Of a DNA stretch of 64,000 bases, positions 26,373 through 35,826 are shown piece by piece. Under the pieces are notes generated by a model that saw nothing but the letters and a program-made list of their open reading frames with translations, did no database searches and had not been told where the DNA came from. The stretch covers positions 186,001-250,000 of the forward strand of contig NZ_JAKSYI010000069.1 of the NCBI RefSeq assembly GCF_022829285.1, read 5' to 3'. The position numbers were made by a program, and so were the translations under genes. Source of the DNA: Methylobacterium sp. J-078. GTDB taxonomy: Bacteria > Pseudomonadota > Alphaproteobacteria > Rhizobiales > Beijerinckiaceae. Each line of letters starts with the position of its first letter. Position 1 is the stretch's first letter.

Positions 26373-28229
26373 TCAGGCCGCCCGGTCGAGGAGGCGCGAG
26401 ACCTCCGCCGCGAGATCAACGGATTCGAAGGGCTTGCGCAGGACGGGCAAGTCGGCCGGGATCGGGATCGCCTCGGCATGTCCGGTGACGATGAGGACCG
26501 GCATCGTGGCCCAGCGCGCGCGCGCGATCTCGGCGAGTTCCACCCCGGTCATGCCCGGCATGGCAAGGTCGGCCACCATGAGGTCGAAGCCCTCGCGCTC
26601 CAAGAGCAACAGGGCGGAGGCGCCGTCGGCGGCCTCGCTCTCGGTATAGCCGAAGCTCGACAGGAACGAGGCGGTCACGTGCCGGACCTCGGCGTCGTCG
26701 TCGACGACGAGGATGCGGGCGGCGCGGGTGGCGGGGCGGGCGGCCGGGGCACGCGCGGCCTCGGCCGGGCTCGCGGCATCGGCCCGCGGCAGCACGATCT
26801 CGACGCGGGTGCCGGCGCCGGGCGCGCTCGCGATGCGCAGGCGCCCGGCGGATTGCTGGGCGAGACCGAAAACCATGGCGAGGCCGAGCCCGGTGCCCTG
26901 GCCCACCGACTTGGTGGTGAAGAAGGGCTCGCAGACCCGGGCCAGGATCTCGGGGGCGATGCCACTCCCCGAATCGGCGATCTCGACGCCCATGTAGTCG
27001 CCCGGCACCAGGTCCGGGTCGTCGTCGATCCGCAGGATGCGGGTCGCGATGCGGATCGTGCCGCCCTCCGGCATCGCATCGCGGGCGTTGATGCAGAGGT
27101 TGAGGATCGCGAGTTCGAGCTGGTCCGGGTCGACGCAGGCGGCCGGCGCCTCCGGGGCGAGGCGAGTCTCCACGGCGACGAGGCCGCCGAGGCTTCCCCC
27201 CAGCAGATCGTGCATACCCACGATCAGGCCGTTCACGTCCACCGCCCGGGGCCGCAGATCCCGTGAGCGGCTGAAGCTGAGGAGGCGGCGGGTCAGGGTG
27301 GCGCCCCGCTGGGCCGCCTGCGTGGCGTTGGTGACGAGGCGCTGGACGCGGGGCTGGTCGGCGATTTTGGGGCCCACGAGTTCGAGGCTGCCGAGGATCG
27401 CCGTCAGCAGATTGTTGAAGTCGTGCGCGATGCCGCCCGCGAGGGTCCCGAGGGCCTGCATCTTGTCGGACTGGCGCAGGCGCGCCTCGAGGGACTTCTG
27501 CTCGGTGACGTCCCGCTCGATCGTGGCGAGGTGGGTGATCGCTCCCGCGCCGTTGCGGATCGGAACGCGGGTGACGTGGCGCCAGCGCTCGGCGCCGATC
27601 GCGCCCTGGGCCAACAGGGTGTCGGCCGGCTCGCCGCGCGCCATCACGGCCGCGTCCGCCGCCCACAGGGCCGCGCCGTCGCCGGCGAGGGAATCCTCCG
27701 TCCGGCCGAGGCAGGCGGAAACGCTCTGCCCGAGGGCGTCCGCCTTGCGGGCGTTGAGGCGCACGAAGCGCCCCTCCGCGTCCTTGAAGGAGATGGCGTC
27801 CTCGGCATTGTCGAGGAGGCCGCGCAGCAGGGCGCGCTCGGTGGCCAGTTCGCGGGCGAGCGCGTGGCGCTCGTAGGCCTGGCGCACGGTGTTGCGCAGC
27901 AGGGCCGCGTCCCAGGGCTTGGTGGCGTAGCCGGTGATGCCGCCCTGATTGAGGGCCGCCACCACGGCGCTCATGTCGGCGTAGCCGGTGAGCAGGATCG
28001 CCTGGGCGTCGTGGATCTTGCGGGCCTCGGCCAGCATGGCGTCGCCGGTCATCCCGGGCATGCGCTGGTCGGAGAGGATGACGGCGATCTCGGGCGTGGC
28101 CGCCAGGATCGCCAGGGCCTCGGCGGGCTTCGTCGTGGTGAGGACGCGGTACTCGTCCTCGAACAGGTCCTCGAGGGCGATCAGGATGTCCGGCTCGTCG
28201 TCGACGGCCAGGATCGTGCCTTGTGACAT
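26373..28229 (-). CDS. Hybrid sensor histidine kinase: REC-PAS-HisKA-HATPase-REC
   Basis: 618 aa. N-terminal receiver with phospho-acceptor D54 (LSDQRMPGMTG) and Lys in YATKPWD; a PAS domain (about 130-245) ending in the IERDVTEQ linker; HisKA with H269 (GGIAHDFNNLL); HATPase with N-box NLCINARDAM and G boxes DSGSGI and GTGLGLAM; then a second receiver (VADLAMPGMTG). No membrane segment, so cytoplasmic. ATG at 28229, 2 nt after the stop of the upstream kinase gene. It is the last gene of the che operon, a likely output or feedback kinase. Confidence 0.9.
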   Translation of the reverse strand: MSQGTILAVDDEPDILIALEDLFEDEYRVLTTTKPAEALAILAATPEIAVILSDQRMPGMTGDAMLAEARKIHDAQAILLTGYADMSAVVAALNQGGITGYATKPWDAALLRNTVRQAYERHALARELATERALLRGLLDNAEDAISFKDAEGRFVRLNARKADALGQSVSACLGRTEDSLAGDGAALWAADAAVMARGEPADTLLAQGAIGAERWRHVTRVPIRNGAGAITHLATIERDVTEQKSLEARLRQSDKMQALGTLAGGIAHDFNNLLTAILGSLELVGPKIADQPRVQRLVTNATQAAQRGATLTRRLLSFSRSRDLRPRAVDVNGLIVGMHDLLGGSLGGLVAVETRLAPEAPAACVDPDQLELAILNLCINARDAMPEGGTIRIATRILRIDDDPDLVPGDYMGVEIADSGSGIAPEILARVCEPFFTTKSVGQGTGLGLAMVFGLAQQSAGRLRIASAPGAGTRVEIVLPRADAASPAEAARAPAARPATRAARILVVDDDAEVRHVTASFLSSFGYTESEAADGASALLLLEREGFDLMVADLAMPGMTGVELAEIARARWATMPVLIVTGHAEAIPIPADLPVLRKPFESVDLAAEVSRLLDRAA

Positions 28230-28231
28230 GC

Positions 28232-29944
28232 TCAATCCGTCTGCCGTGGAATACCGATCACGAAACAGGCTCCGCCCCCGGCCGCAGCCTCGACGCTGAG
28301 CGAGCCGCTATGCGCCTGTACCACACTGTAGGCAATCGCGAGGCCGAGGCCGGTTCCGGACCCCACGGGCTTCGTCGTGAAGAAGGGCTCGAAGATCTTC
28401 TCGCGCAGCGCCTCGGGGATGCCCGGCCCGGTGTCGCTGATGCGGATGACGTCGGTCTCGGGCGCGGCGCGGGTCTCGATCCGGATCGTCCCGCCCTCCG
28501 GCATGGCGTCGGCGGCGTTGCCCAGGATGTTCATCACCACCTGATTGAGCAGGGCGGGGGTGCAGTGGATCTCGGCCCGGCCGGTGAGATCGCGCTCCAC
28601 GGCGATCCGGTCACCGAGCTTGTGCTGGATCAGCGCCAGCACGGTCTCGATCGCCTCCGGCACGTGGACGCGGGTGCGTTCCCCCTCGTCGAGGCGGGAG
28701 AACTTGCGCAGGTTGAGTACGAGGTCCTGGATGCGGGTCAGGCCCATCCGCATCGCCCCGACCCGGTCGCCGCACTTCTGCAGGCGGCGGGCGCTATCGG
28801 GCGAGGCGGGATCGGCGGCGACCTCGCCGAGAATGCGCTCCACCGTGCCCTGATGCGCCAGGATGAAGGCCAGGGGATTGTTGATCTCGTGGGCGATGCC
28901 CGCCACGAGTTCGCCGAGGGACGCCATCTTGGCCGCCTGGACGAGCTTGGCCTGCGCGTCGGTGAGCTTGCGGTTGGCGGTGGCGAGATCGGCGTTGGCC
29001 TGTTCGAGGGCGCCGGCCAGAGCCGCGCGCGCCTCGGCCGCCTCCGCCTCGGCACGGGCGCGCTCCAGGGCGCGCTCCCGGTCGCCGAACTCCCCGGCGA
29101 TGCGGCGGTCGTCCTCCTCCAGGAGCTTACGCCGCACGAGGCTGCGCACGCGCATGACGAGGATCTCGCCGTCGGATTTCGAGACGACGTCGTCGGCGCC
29201 GGCCGCGAAGGCCTCCACCAGGAAGTCCTTGGCCGGCTGCGTCCCCGCGATGCCGACCACCTGGAAGGTCGGCGCCCCCGCCTCCCGCCCGGCGAGGCCC
29301 GCGACCCGGCGCGCGTCGATGGCCCGGCACAGGGCGAGGCCGTCGTAGCCGGTGCCGAGGAGGTCGATGGTCACGCAGTCGAAGGCGGCCCCGTCCGCGT
29401 CGAGGGCGGCGAGCGCCGCGTCGTGGCCCTCGGCGGTGGCGACCTCGTGGCCCTCATGCGCCAGGAGGCCGGTGAGGTAAGTGCGGTAGGTGGCGCTGGC
29501 ATCCACCACGAGGACGCGCCCGCGCCGGAAGGCCGAGCTTCCGGGCCCGTCGCCACTGCCCCGGCGCTCCCGCAGGAGCGCGCGGATGCGCAGGACGAGG
29601 AGGTCGCGATCGGCGGATTTCGCCACGTAGGCGTCGGCCCCGCTCTCCAGGCCCTGGCGCTCGCCGTCGCGGGCGCCGGTGAGCATGAGCAGGGGCAGGG
29701 CGCGGGTGCGCAGGGAGAGACGGAGCTGGCGGGCGAACTCGTCGCCGTTCATGCCAGGCAGGTGGTGGTCGGCCACTACGAGGTCGGGCAGGCGGGTGTT
29801 GAGGTGGTCGAGCGCCGCCTCGGCGGTCGCGCAGCGCTCCACCGAAAAGCCCTTCGATTCGAGGAGGAGGCGCAGTTCGAGGGCCTGGGTCTCGGAATCC
29901 TCGACCAGGAGCAGGCGGGGCAGGGTCTCGGCGGTCTCGCTCAT
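28232..29944 (-). CDS. Response regulator/histidine kinase fusion: REC-REC-coiled coil-HisKA-HATPase
   Basis: 570 aa. First receiver is intact (D59 in [11 protein letters not shown]). The second (about 142-270) has a candidate acceptor D194 ([11 protein letters not shown]), but its first acidic patch is reduced to VVDAS, so it may be partly degenerate. An Ala/Glu-rich coiled coil (about 275-335) leads to HisKA with H352 ([13 protein letters not shown]) and an HATPase with [14 protein letters not shown] and [11 protein letters not shown]. Soluble. ATG overlaps the cheB stop (ATGA). Probably receives phosphate from the CheA above and signals on. Confidence 0.9.
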   Translation of the reverse strand: MSETAETLPRLLLVEDSETQALELRLLLESKGFSVERCATAEAALDHLNTRLPDLVVADHHLPGMNGDEFARQLRLSLRTRALPLLMLTGARDGERQGLESGADAYVAKSADRDLLVLRIRALLRERRGSGDGPGSSAFRRGRVLVVDASATYRTYLTGLLAHEGHEVATAEGHDAALAALDADGAAFDCVTIDLLGTGYDGLALCRAIDARRVAGLAGREAGAPTFQVVGIAGTQPAKDFLVEAFAAGADDVVSKSDGEILVMRVRSLVRRKLLEEDDRRIAGEFGDRERALERARAEAEAAEARAALAGALEQANADLATANRKLTDAQAKLVQAAKMASLGELVAGIAHEINNPLAFILAHQGTVERILGEVAADPASPDSARRLQKCGDRVGAMRMGLTRIQDLVLNLRKFSRLDEGERTRVHVPEAIETVLALIQHKLGDRIAVERDLTGRAEIHCTPALLNQVVMNILGNAADAMPEGGTIRIETRAAPETDVIRISDTGPGIPEALREKIFEPFFTTKPVGSGTGLGLAIAYSVVQAHSGSLSVEAAAGGGACFVIGIPRQTD

Positions 29945-31032
29945 GGGCCGCCCTCCGCGAGGCGCGCGAGGTGGGCGGCGATCCGGTCGAGGGGCAGCAC
30001 GGTGCCGGCGGCCGACAGGCGGATCGCGGCCGCCGGCATGCCGAACACCACGGCCGTGCTCTCGTCCTCCGCGATGGTCAGCGCGCCGGCCTGGCGCATG
30101 TCGAGGAGGCCGGTGGCGCCGTCCTCCCCCATCCCGGTCAGGAGGACGCCGACGCCGCGCCCACCCGCGTGCCGGGCCACCGAGCGGAACAGCGCGGTGG
30201 CCGCCGGGCGCTGGCCGCCCACCGGGGCGGCGTCGGTGATGCGCAGGTGGCCGGCCGGGCCGAGTTCGAGGTGACGGTCACCCGGCGCCACGTAGACGTG
30301 CCCGGCCTCGGCCCGCTCGCCGTCACGGGCGACGGACACGGCGAGGCCGACGACGCCGTTCAGCCAGGCAGCGAAGCCCTCCATGAAGGCGCCGCCCATG
30401 TGCTGGACCACGAGGACGGGCAGGGGATAGCTTGCCGGGAGGCCTCCGATGACCCGGGCCAGCGCCGGGGGGCCGCCGGTTGAGGCGGCGAGCGCGAGCA
30501 CGCTCGCGGCCTCAGGCACCCGGAGGGCCGCCGCGACCGGCGCCGGGGCGGCGCTCCGCCCGGCCCATTCCGAGCCGATCGGCCGGCGCCGGATGACCGG
30601 CACCGCCGCCATGATGCGCAGCTGCGTGCAGATCTCGGTGGCGACCGCGTCGTAGCCCGCATGCGTCGTCGCCACCGGCTTCTCGACCACCGAGAGCGCC
30701 CCGGCCCGCAGGGCGTTCATCGAAATGCGCAGGGAGGAATCCTCGATCGAATCGGCGATGACCACGATCGGCGTCGGCCGCTCGGCCATGATCCGCCGCG
30801 TCGTCTCCAGGCCGTCGATGCCGGGGAGCCGGATGTCCATGGAGACGACGTCCGGCCGGGTCTGGCCGATGGTGGCCAGGGCCTCCTCGCCGGAGGCGAC
30901 CGCCGCCACCACCTCCAGGCGCGGATCGCGGCCGACGATGTGGATGAGGAGCTGGCGCACCACGAGGGAATCCTCGACCAGCATCACCCGGACCCGCGCG
31001 GGCGCGGGCTTGTCCTGCTCGTGTGCGGTCAC
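29941..31032 (-). CDS. cheB: Chemotaxis methylesterase/glutamine deamidase CheB
   Basis: 363 aa from a GTG at 31032 that overlaps the cheA stop (GTGA). N-terminal receiver with D66 (SMDIRLPGIDG). C-terminal methylesterase with the triad S184 (AASTGGPPAL), H211 (VVQHMGG) and D304 (GMGEDGATG). It removes methyl groups from the MCP in this operon and is switched on by phosphorylation from CheA. A longer reading frame runs into cheA but has no homology. Confidence 0.93.
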   Translation of the reverse strand: MTAHEQDKPAPARVRVMLVEDSLVVRQLLIHIVGRDPRLEVVAAVASGEEALATIGQTRPDVVSMDIRLPGIDGLETTRRIMAERPTPIVVIADSIEDSSLRISMNALRAGALSVVEKPVATTHAGYDAVATEICTQLRIMAAVPVIRRRPIGSEWAGRSAAPAPVAAALRVPEAASVLALAASTGGPPALARVIGGLPASYPLPVLVVQHMGGAFMEGFAAWLNGVVGLAVSVARDGERAEAGHVYVAPGDRHLELGPAGHLRITDAAPVGGQRPAATALFRSVARHAGGRGVGVLLTGMGEDGATGLLDMRQAGALTIAEDESTAVVFGMPAAAIRLSAAGTVLPLDRIAAHLARLAEGGP

Positions 31033-33389
31033 AGCAACTGCCTGATGGTGTCGAGGAGCTGGCGCTGGTCGAAGGTCTGCTTGGTCAGGTAGGCGTCGGC
31101 CCCGAGTTCGAGGCCGCGCGCCACGTCCTCGGCGTCGCCCCGCGAGGTCATCAGGATGATGGGCAGGCGGGCGAAGGCCTCGTCGGCCCGCAGGGCCTTC
31201 ACCAGGCCGAAGCCGTCGAGGCGCGGCATCTCCACGTCGGCGACCACGAGGTCCACGGGCTCGATACCCGCCCGCAGGCGGTCGAGCGCATCCTGGCCGT
31301 CGACGCAGACGACGACGCGGTACCCGGCCGCTTCCAAGATGCCCTTCTCCAACGTCCGCGTCGTAATGGAATCGTCGACCACGAGGATCGTCGAACGTGG
31401 CGCCTGGGCGATCGTTCCGCGCGGGCCTGTGGGTTCCGGCGCCGCACCGCGCCCCGTTTCCCCGGCCCGCGCCACGAGGCCGTCGGCATCGAGCACCAAG
31501 GCCGGCCGGTCCCCCGCCAGGATCACGGTTCCGGAGACGAGGCGCGGATCGGCGCCGATGGGCGGGGCCGGCAGCACCCGCAGGGTGCGCACGTCCGAGA
31601 GCCCGTCCACCGTCAGGACGCAGCGGCGCCCGGCGCCCCGCAGCAGGATGGCGGGGCGCGTGCCGCCCAACTCCGGCTCGGTTGCCCCGGCGAGGCCGAG
31701 CAGGCTGCGCAGGTCGAGGACCGGCAGGGTCGCGTCCGCCCCCTCGATCCTCAGCCGGGTGACGAGGCGGCCCATGGCCGGGGTCAGGTCGCCGGGGGAC
31801 AGGCTCAGAAGGCGCTCGGCGGCCGCGCTCGGCAGGGCGTAGGTGACGCCGCCCGCCTCCACCAGCAGCATCGCCCTTTGGGCCGCCGAGAGCGGCAGGC
31901 TCATGGCGAGTTCGGTGCCGAAGGGCGCGCGGGCCGCAAGCCGGACGCTGCCGCCGAGGCGGCGGGCGGCATCGGCCACCACCGAGAGGCCCATGCCCCG
32001 GCCCGACAGGGTGTCGACGGCGGCGGCCGTGGAGAAACCGGGCTCGAAGACCAGGGCGAGGAGCGCCTCGCGCTCCGGCTCGGCCCCGGGGGCGAGCAGG
32101 CCCCGGCGCCGGGCGGTCTCGGCGATGGCGGCGAGGTCCGGGCCGCGCCCGTCGTCGTGGATCCGGATCAGAAGGCGCGCGCCCTGCACGCTCACGTCGA
32201 GGCCGATGGCGAGCGCGCTCGGCTTGCCCTGGTCCCGGCGCGCCTCGGGCGCGTCGGCCCCGTGGCTGAGGGCGTTGCGCAGGGCGTGCAGCACCGGGTC
32301 CTTCAGGACCTGGAGCATGGCCCGGTCGACCGGCAGTTCGAGGCCGCGCGCCGTGACGGCGATCTCGCGGCCGGCCTCGCGGGCCAGATCCCGCAGGGCC
32401 CGGGGGAAGCCGCCGAAGGCCGTCTCGGCGGGCACGAGGGCGAGGCGCTCGGCCTCCCCGGAGACCCGCGCCATCGCGCCCTCTACGGATGCGGCAACGG
32501 CGCCGCGCAGCCGCGACACCTCGGCGGCGTCCCGCGACAGGGCGAGGAGGCCGGCCTCGAGGCTGCGCCACTCCGCGTCGGACCGGGTCTCCGTCCGCTC
32601 GGTCGATGCTGGCGTCGATACTGGCGTCGATGCCTTGGCCGAACCCGACCGGCGGCGCGCGGCCGCGCCACCCCGCAGGCCCTCTGCGAGGCGGGCGAGG
32701 TCGGCCGCGCGGCGCGCGAGGCGGCCGAGGCCCTCCGCCACCTGGGTCTCGCCGCCGAGCGCGCTGGCGAGGTCGTGCGTGGCGCGCGTCAGGGCCTCGA
32801 TCGCCTCCGCCGGCACGCGCAGGAGCCCCTGCGGGCCCTCGGCGGGACCGGCCTGGGGTATTTCTACAGCACCGGCCTGCGGCGCTTGGGCGGCACTGGC
32901 CTGCGGCGCTTCGGCGGGTTGGTCCACCGGGACGGGCCGGGCTAGCGAGGGTTTCTCGGGGAGAACCGGTTCGGGCGGGGCAGGGGTGGGGGCCGCGGGG
33001 GGCTCGGGCGCGGCGGCCGGGTCGAGGGTCCGGTCCAGGGCCGCCAGCGCATCCCCCGGCATGTCCGGCCCGGCCCCGTCGGTGAGCCCGGCGACGTAAG
33101 CCTCGATCCGGTCGAGGGCGAGGTGGACGGCGGCCGTGTCGGTCCGCGACAGGCCCGCGTCCTGAGCGGCCACGCGCTCGAACAAGGCCTCCAGGCGGTG
33201 GGCCACGGCCTCCACCGCCGGCAGGTCGACGGCGCGCGAGGCGCCCTTCAGGCTGTGGGCGCGCCGGAAGACGTCGTTCCAGTCCGGCCCGGATTCGGCC
33301 GTACCGCCGGCCAGGGCGTCGCGGATCGCGTCGATGTGCTCGCGATGCTCGACCTCGAAGGCCGCGAGGAGCAGCTGGCGGATGTCCAT
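31029..33389 (-). CDS. cheA: CheA-type histidine kinase with C-terminal receiver (WspE-like)
   Basis: 786 aa. Hpt domain with H45 (RRAHSLKGASRAV); a long Pro/Ala-rich linker with repeated QAPQAGA-type units (about 130-205); dimerisation helices; HATPase with LHALRNALSHGAD and DTLSGRGMGLSVV; CheW-like domain (about 520-650); receiver with D718 (VVADVEMPRLDG) and Lys in LTKQTF. CheA fused to a receiver is typical of Wsp, Frz and other alternative chemosensory systems rather than flagellar ones. The stop overlaps cheB by 4 nt. Confidence 0.93.
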   Translation of the reverse strand: MDIRQLLLAAFEVEHREHIDAIRDALAGGTAESGPDWNDVFRRAHSLKGASRAVDLPAVEAVAHRLEALFERVAAQDAGLSRTDTAAVHLALDRIEAYVAGLTDGAGPDMPGDALAALDRTLDPAAAPEPPAAPTPAPPEPVLPEKPSLARPVPVDQPAEAPQASAAQAPQAGAVEIPQAGPAEGPQGLLRVPAEAIEALTRATHDLASALGGETQVAEGLGRLARRAADLARLAEGLRGGAAARRRSGSAKASTPVSTPASTERTETRSDAEWRSLEAGLLALSRDAAEVSRLRGAVAASVEGAMARVSGEAERLALVPAETAFGGFPRALRDLAREAGREIAVTARGLELPVDRAMLQVLKDPVLHALRNALSHGADAPEARRDQGKPSALAIGLDVSVQGARLLIRIHDDGRGPDLAAIAETARRRGLLAPGAEPEREALLALVFEPGFSTAAAVDTLSGRGMGLSVVADAARRLGGSVRLAARAPFGTELAMSLPLSAAQRAMLLVEAGGVTYALPSAAAERLLSLSPGDLTPAMGRLVTRLRIEGADATLPVLDLRSLLGLAGATEPELGGTRPAILLRGAGRRCVLTVDGLSDVRTLRVLPAPPIGADPRLVSGTVILAGDRPALVLDADGLVARAGETGRGAAPEPTGPRGTIAQAPRSTILVVDDSITTRTLEKGILEAAGYRVVVCVDGQDALDRLRAGIEPVDLVVADVEMPRLDGFGLVKALRADEAFARLPIILMTSRGDAEDVARGLELGADAYLTKQTFDQRQLLDTIRQLL

Positions 33390-33410
33390 TTGGCGGATGT
33401 CCTTGCCGCC

Positions 33411-35081
33411 TCAGTGCCGGTAGCGCTCGGCCAGCGTCATCAGGGCCTGGGCCAGCTCGGTGAGGTTGGCGGAGGCCGCCTCGACCTCGCGGGTGCCGGC
33501 CGCCGTCTGCTGGCTCGCCTGCCGGATGTTCTGGAGGGCACCCATCACCTGCTCGATGCCGAGCTGCTGCTGGTTGGTCGAGGCCACGATCTGCTGGAAG
33601 GTCTGCACGCTCTCCTCGACCCGGGCGGTGATCTCCTCGATCGTGCGCTGCGTGGTGTCGGAGCGGGCCTTGCCGGTGGCCGCGCGCTTGACCGCCTCCT
33701 CGGTGAGCATGACCGAGGTGTTGATGCCCCGCTGGATCTCGCCCAGGATCGTGCGCACCTGGCCCGTGGCGGCCTTGGCCTGGTCGGCGAGCAGCTTCAT
33801 CTCGGAGGCCACCACCGCGAAGCTGCGTCCGCTCTCGCCGGCCGCCGCCGCCTCGATGGCGGCGTTCAGCGCCAGGAGGTGGGTGCGCTCCGAGATGTCG
33901 TTGACGGTGGTGATGATGTCGCCGATCGCCTGGGTCTTCTCAGAGAGGGCGACGATGTTGCCGGCCACCGCCTCGGCCTGCTCGCGGATCGAGTCCATGG
34001 CGCGGGCCGTGTCGGCCACCGCACGCAGGCCGGCGCGGGAGGTCTGGGCAGTGGATTGCGCCGTGGCGATGACCTCGCCGGCCCGCTTGCCGATCTGGGC
34101 GCCCGAATGGGTGATCTCGTCGACGGTGGCGGCCGTCTCCTGCACGGCAGCGAACTGCTCCTCGACGCTGGCCGCCTGCTCCTGGGCGGAGGCGCGGATC
34201 TCGGCCGCCGCCGCATTGAGATCGGCGGTCGCCGCCCGGTTGGTGCGGGCGAGGTCGGCGAGGCCCGCGACCATCCGGTTGAGGGTGCGGCCGAGGCGGC
34301 CGATCTCGTCCTTGCCCCGGGCGTCGAGGGTGCCCGAGAGGTCGCCCTCGCCGACGCGCTCGGCGAAGGCCATCACCGCCTCGAGGGGCCGCACCACGGC
34401 CCGGCTGATCAGGATTGTGACGAGGATGCTGAGGAGGACGCAGGCGGCCAGGGTCCCCAGGATGGAGAGGCGGCTGCGCTCGTAGAGGTCGGCGACGCTG
34501 CGCTGGCCCGCCGCGATCCCCTCGTCGAGGGCGCTGCGCGTGCGCTCGATGTCGGCCAGGAACATGTCCTGGCTGCGGTTGAGCGCGTCGTTGCGGGCCT
34601 CGACGGCGTCGATGTCCTTGGCGGCGATGGCGGCGAACTGGGCTTCGCTGGCGGTGCGCAGCTCGCGGAACTCGGCCAGGGCCTCGATCGCGACGCCGTT
34701 CAGCTTGCGCCAGGTCTGGCTGCGCTCCTCGGATGCGGAGCGCGCGCGGTAGCCGTCGCTGGCCCGGATCAGCTCCGCCAGAATCGCGTCGGCCTCGGTG
34801 GCGGTCCGGCGCCAGGCGCCGGAGGCGTCGTCGCGCTCGGGGCCGCCCCGGGCGCGGGCCAGCAGGGCGATGATCGCGTTGCGCCGCTGGAGCCCCATGT
34901 CGCGGGCCTTGTTGGCGAGGTCGTCGAGCTGGCGCGCCACGGTGAGGTCGCGGCTGACGATGGCGTCCGTGGTGTCGCGCACCACGCCGATCTGCCCGAG
35001 GGCGTAGAAGCCCAGCGCCACCACCACGAGGGTGATCGCCACGAAGCCGAGGAGGATGCGTTTTCCGATCGAGATCGACAC
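33411..35081 (-). CDS. Methyl-accepting chemotaxis protein
   Basis: About 556 aa. One N-terminal membrane helix ([19 protein letters not shown]), a periplasmic four-helix-bundle sensor (about 30-190), a second helix ([17 protein letters not shown]), HAMP, and a signalling domain with the hairpin tip [19 protein letters not shown]. No CheB/R-docking pentapeptide at the end (it finishes LAERYRH). I chose the GTG at 35081 ([11 protein letters not shown]); a TTG at 35102 would add 7 residues. Ligand unknown. Separated from cheW by a hairpin-repeat array. Confidence 0.88.
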   Translation of the reverse strand: MSISIGKRILLGFVAITLVVVALGFYALGQIGVVRDTTDAIVSRDLTVARQLDDLANKARDMGLQRRNAIIALLARARGGPERDDASGAWRRTATEADAILAELIRASDGYRARSASEERSQTWRKLNGVAIEALAEFRELRTASEAQFAAIAAKDIDAVEARNDALNRSQDMFLADIERTRSALDEGIAAGQRSVADLYERSRLSILGTLAACVLLSILVTILISRAVVRPLEAVMAFAERVGEGDLSGTLDARGKDEIGRLGRTLNRMVAGLADLARTNRAATADLNAAAAEIRASAQEQAASVEEQFAAVQETAATVDEITHSGAQIGKRAGEVIATAQSTAQTSRAGLRAVADTARAMDSIREQAEAVAGNIVALSEKTQAIGDIITTVNDISERTHLLALNAAIEAAAAGESGRSFAVVASEMKLLADQAKAATGQVRTILGEIQRGINTSVMLTEEAVKRAATGKARSDTTQRTIEEITARVEESVQTFQQIVASTNQQQLGIEQVMGALQNIRQASQQTAAGTREVEAASANLTELAQALMTLAERYRH

Positions 35082-35150
35082 AGCTGGCTCAACGCTCCGC
35101 AAACCGGCCGGACCCCGCGGCGCGCATCGCCCCGCAAGTCGGCCTCATGG

Positions 35151-35272
35151 CAGGTTTCACCGCCATAGGGGCGGCCTCATCGCAGGTTTCGCCGCCATAG
35201 GGGCGGCTTCGGCAGGTTTCGCCGCCATAGGGGCGGCGTCGGCAGGTCTCGCCGCCGGAGGGGCGGCGTCAG
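35151..35272. repeat. Four tandem ~30-bp repeats, each a small hairpin
   Basis: Copies at 35151-35182 (32 bp), 35183-35212, 35213-35242 and 35243-35272. Each begins CAGGTTTC or CAGGTCTC and contains GCCGCCATAGGGGCGGC (GCCGCCGGAGGGGCGGC in copy 4; CCGCCATAGGGGCGG core in copy 1). GCCGCC pairs with GGCGGC to make a 6-bp hairpin. Copy 4 contains the cheW stop codon. The array fills most of the cheW-mcp gap. It may be a slippage-made expansion that acts on mRNA stability or mcp expression. Confidence 0.85.
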
Positions 35273-35826
35273 GCATGGTATCGCCGTACGAGGCGGGGCA
35301 GGTCGATGATGACGAACGCGGATTCGGCGCCGGGCCCGGCGCCGGCCGGGGCATAGCCCGAAACCGCCTCGGCGCTCAAACCGGCCTCCGCATAGGCCGT
35401 GTCGATCGCCGCCTCGGGGATCTCGGCGACGCCGAGGACCCGGCCGACAGCCACGGCCACCGGGATGGCGGTTCCGCTCACCACCACCACGTGCCCGGCC
35501 TCCTGCCCATCCTCCCTCGCCGGGTCCACCCCCCGCCCCAGGGCGGGCGCCAGGGCCAGGAGGCTGACGACGCGTCCCCCCAGGGCGATGAGGCCGAGAA
35601 CCGCCGGCGGTGCGCCGGGCAGGGCGGTCACGGGCCGGGCCGGCAGGACCTGCGCCACCTGGGCCAGCGGCAGGCCGAAGCGGTCGGCCCCGCAGGCGCA
35701 GACGAGGTAGGACCGGGTCGCGACCGCCGCCTGCGCCTGCCCGCGCCGGGCGAGCACCCGCGCGCGCTCCGCCCGCAGGGCGTCGAGCCGCACGGTCTGC
35801 CCGGTGCCGGCACGGGTCTGGGTCAC
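35269..35826 (-). CDS. cheW: CheW-like coupling protein
   Basis: 185 aa from a GTG at 35826 (VTQTRAGTGQTVRLDALRA) with AGGAG 8 nt upstream; the GTG overlaps the cheR stop (GTGA). After a charged helical N-terminus the CheW fold runs from RSYLVCACGADRFGLPL to the end, with LPGAPPAVLGLIALGGRVVSLL as the hallmark. It links the MCP to CheA. Second of two CheW genes in the operon. The last codons lie inside the tandem repeat array. Confidence 0.88.
   Translation of the reverse strand: MTQTRAGTGQTVRLDALRAERARVLARRGQAQAAVATRSYLVCACGADRFGLPLAQVAQVLPARPVTALPGAPPAVLGLIALGGRVVSLLALAPALGRGVDPAREDGQEAGHVVVVSGTAIPVAVAVGRVLGVAEIPEAAIDTAYAEAGLSAEAVSGYAPAGAGPGAESAFVIIDLPRLVRRYHA

Noticed and set aside
28223-30274. 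Long plus-strand open frame of 683 codons opposite the kinase and cheB genes
   Set aside because: Shadow frame in high-GC DNA; the minus-strand genes carry complete kinase and CheB motifs.
35081-35268. CRISPR array in the 30-bp repeats
   Set aside because: Repeats are directly adjacent with no unique spacers and no cas genes nearby.
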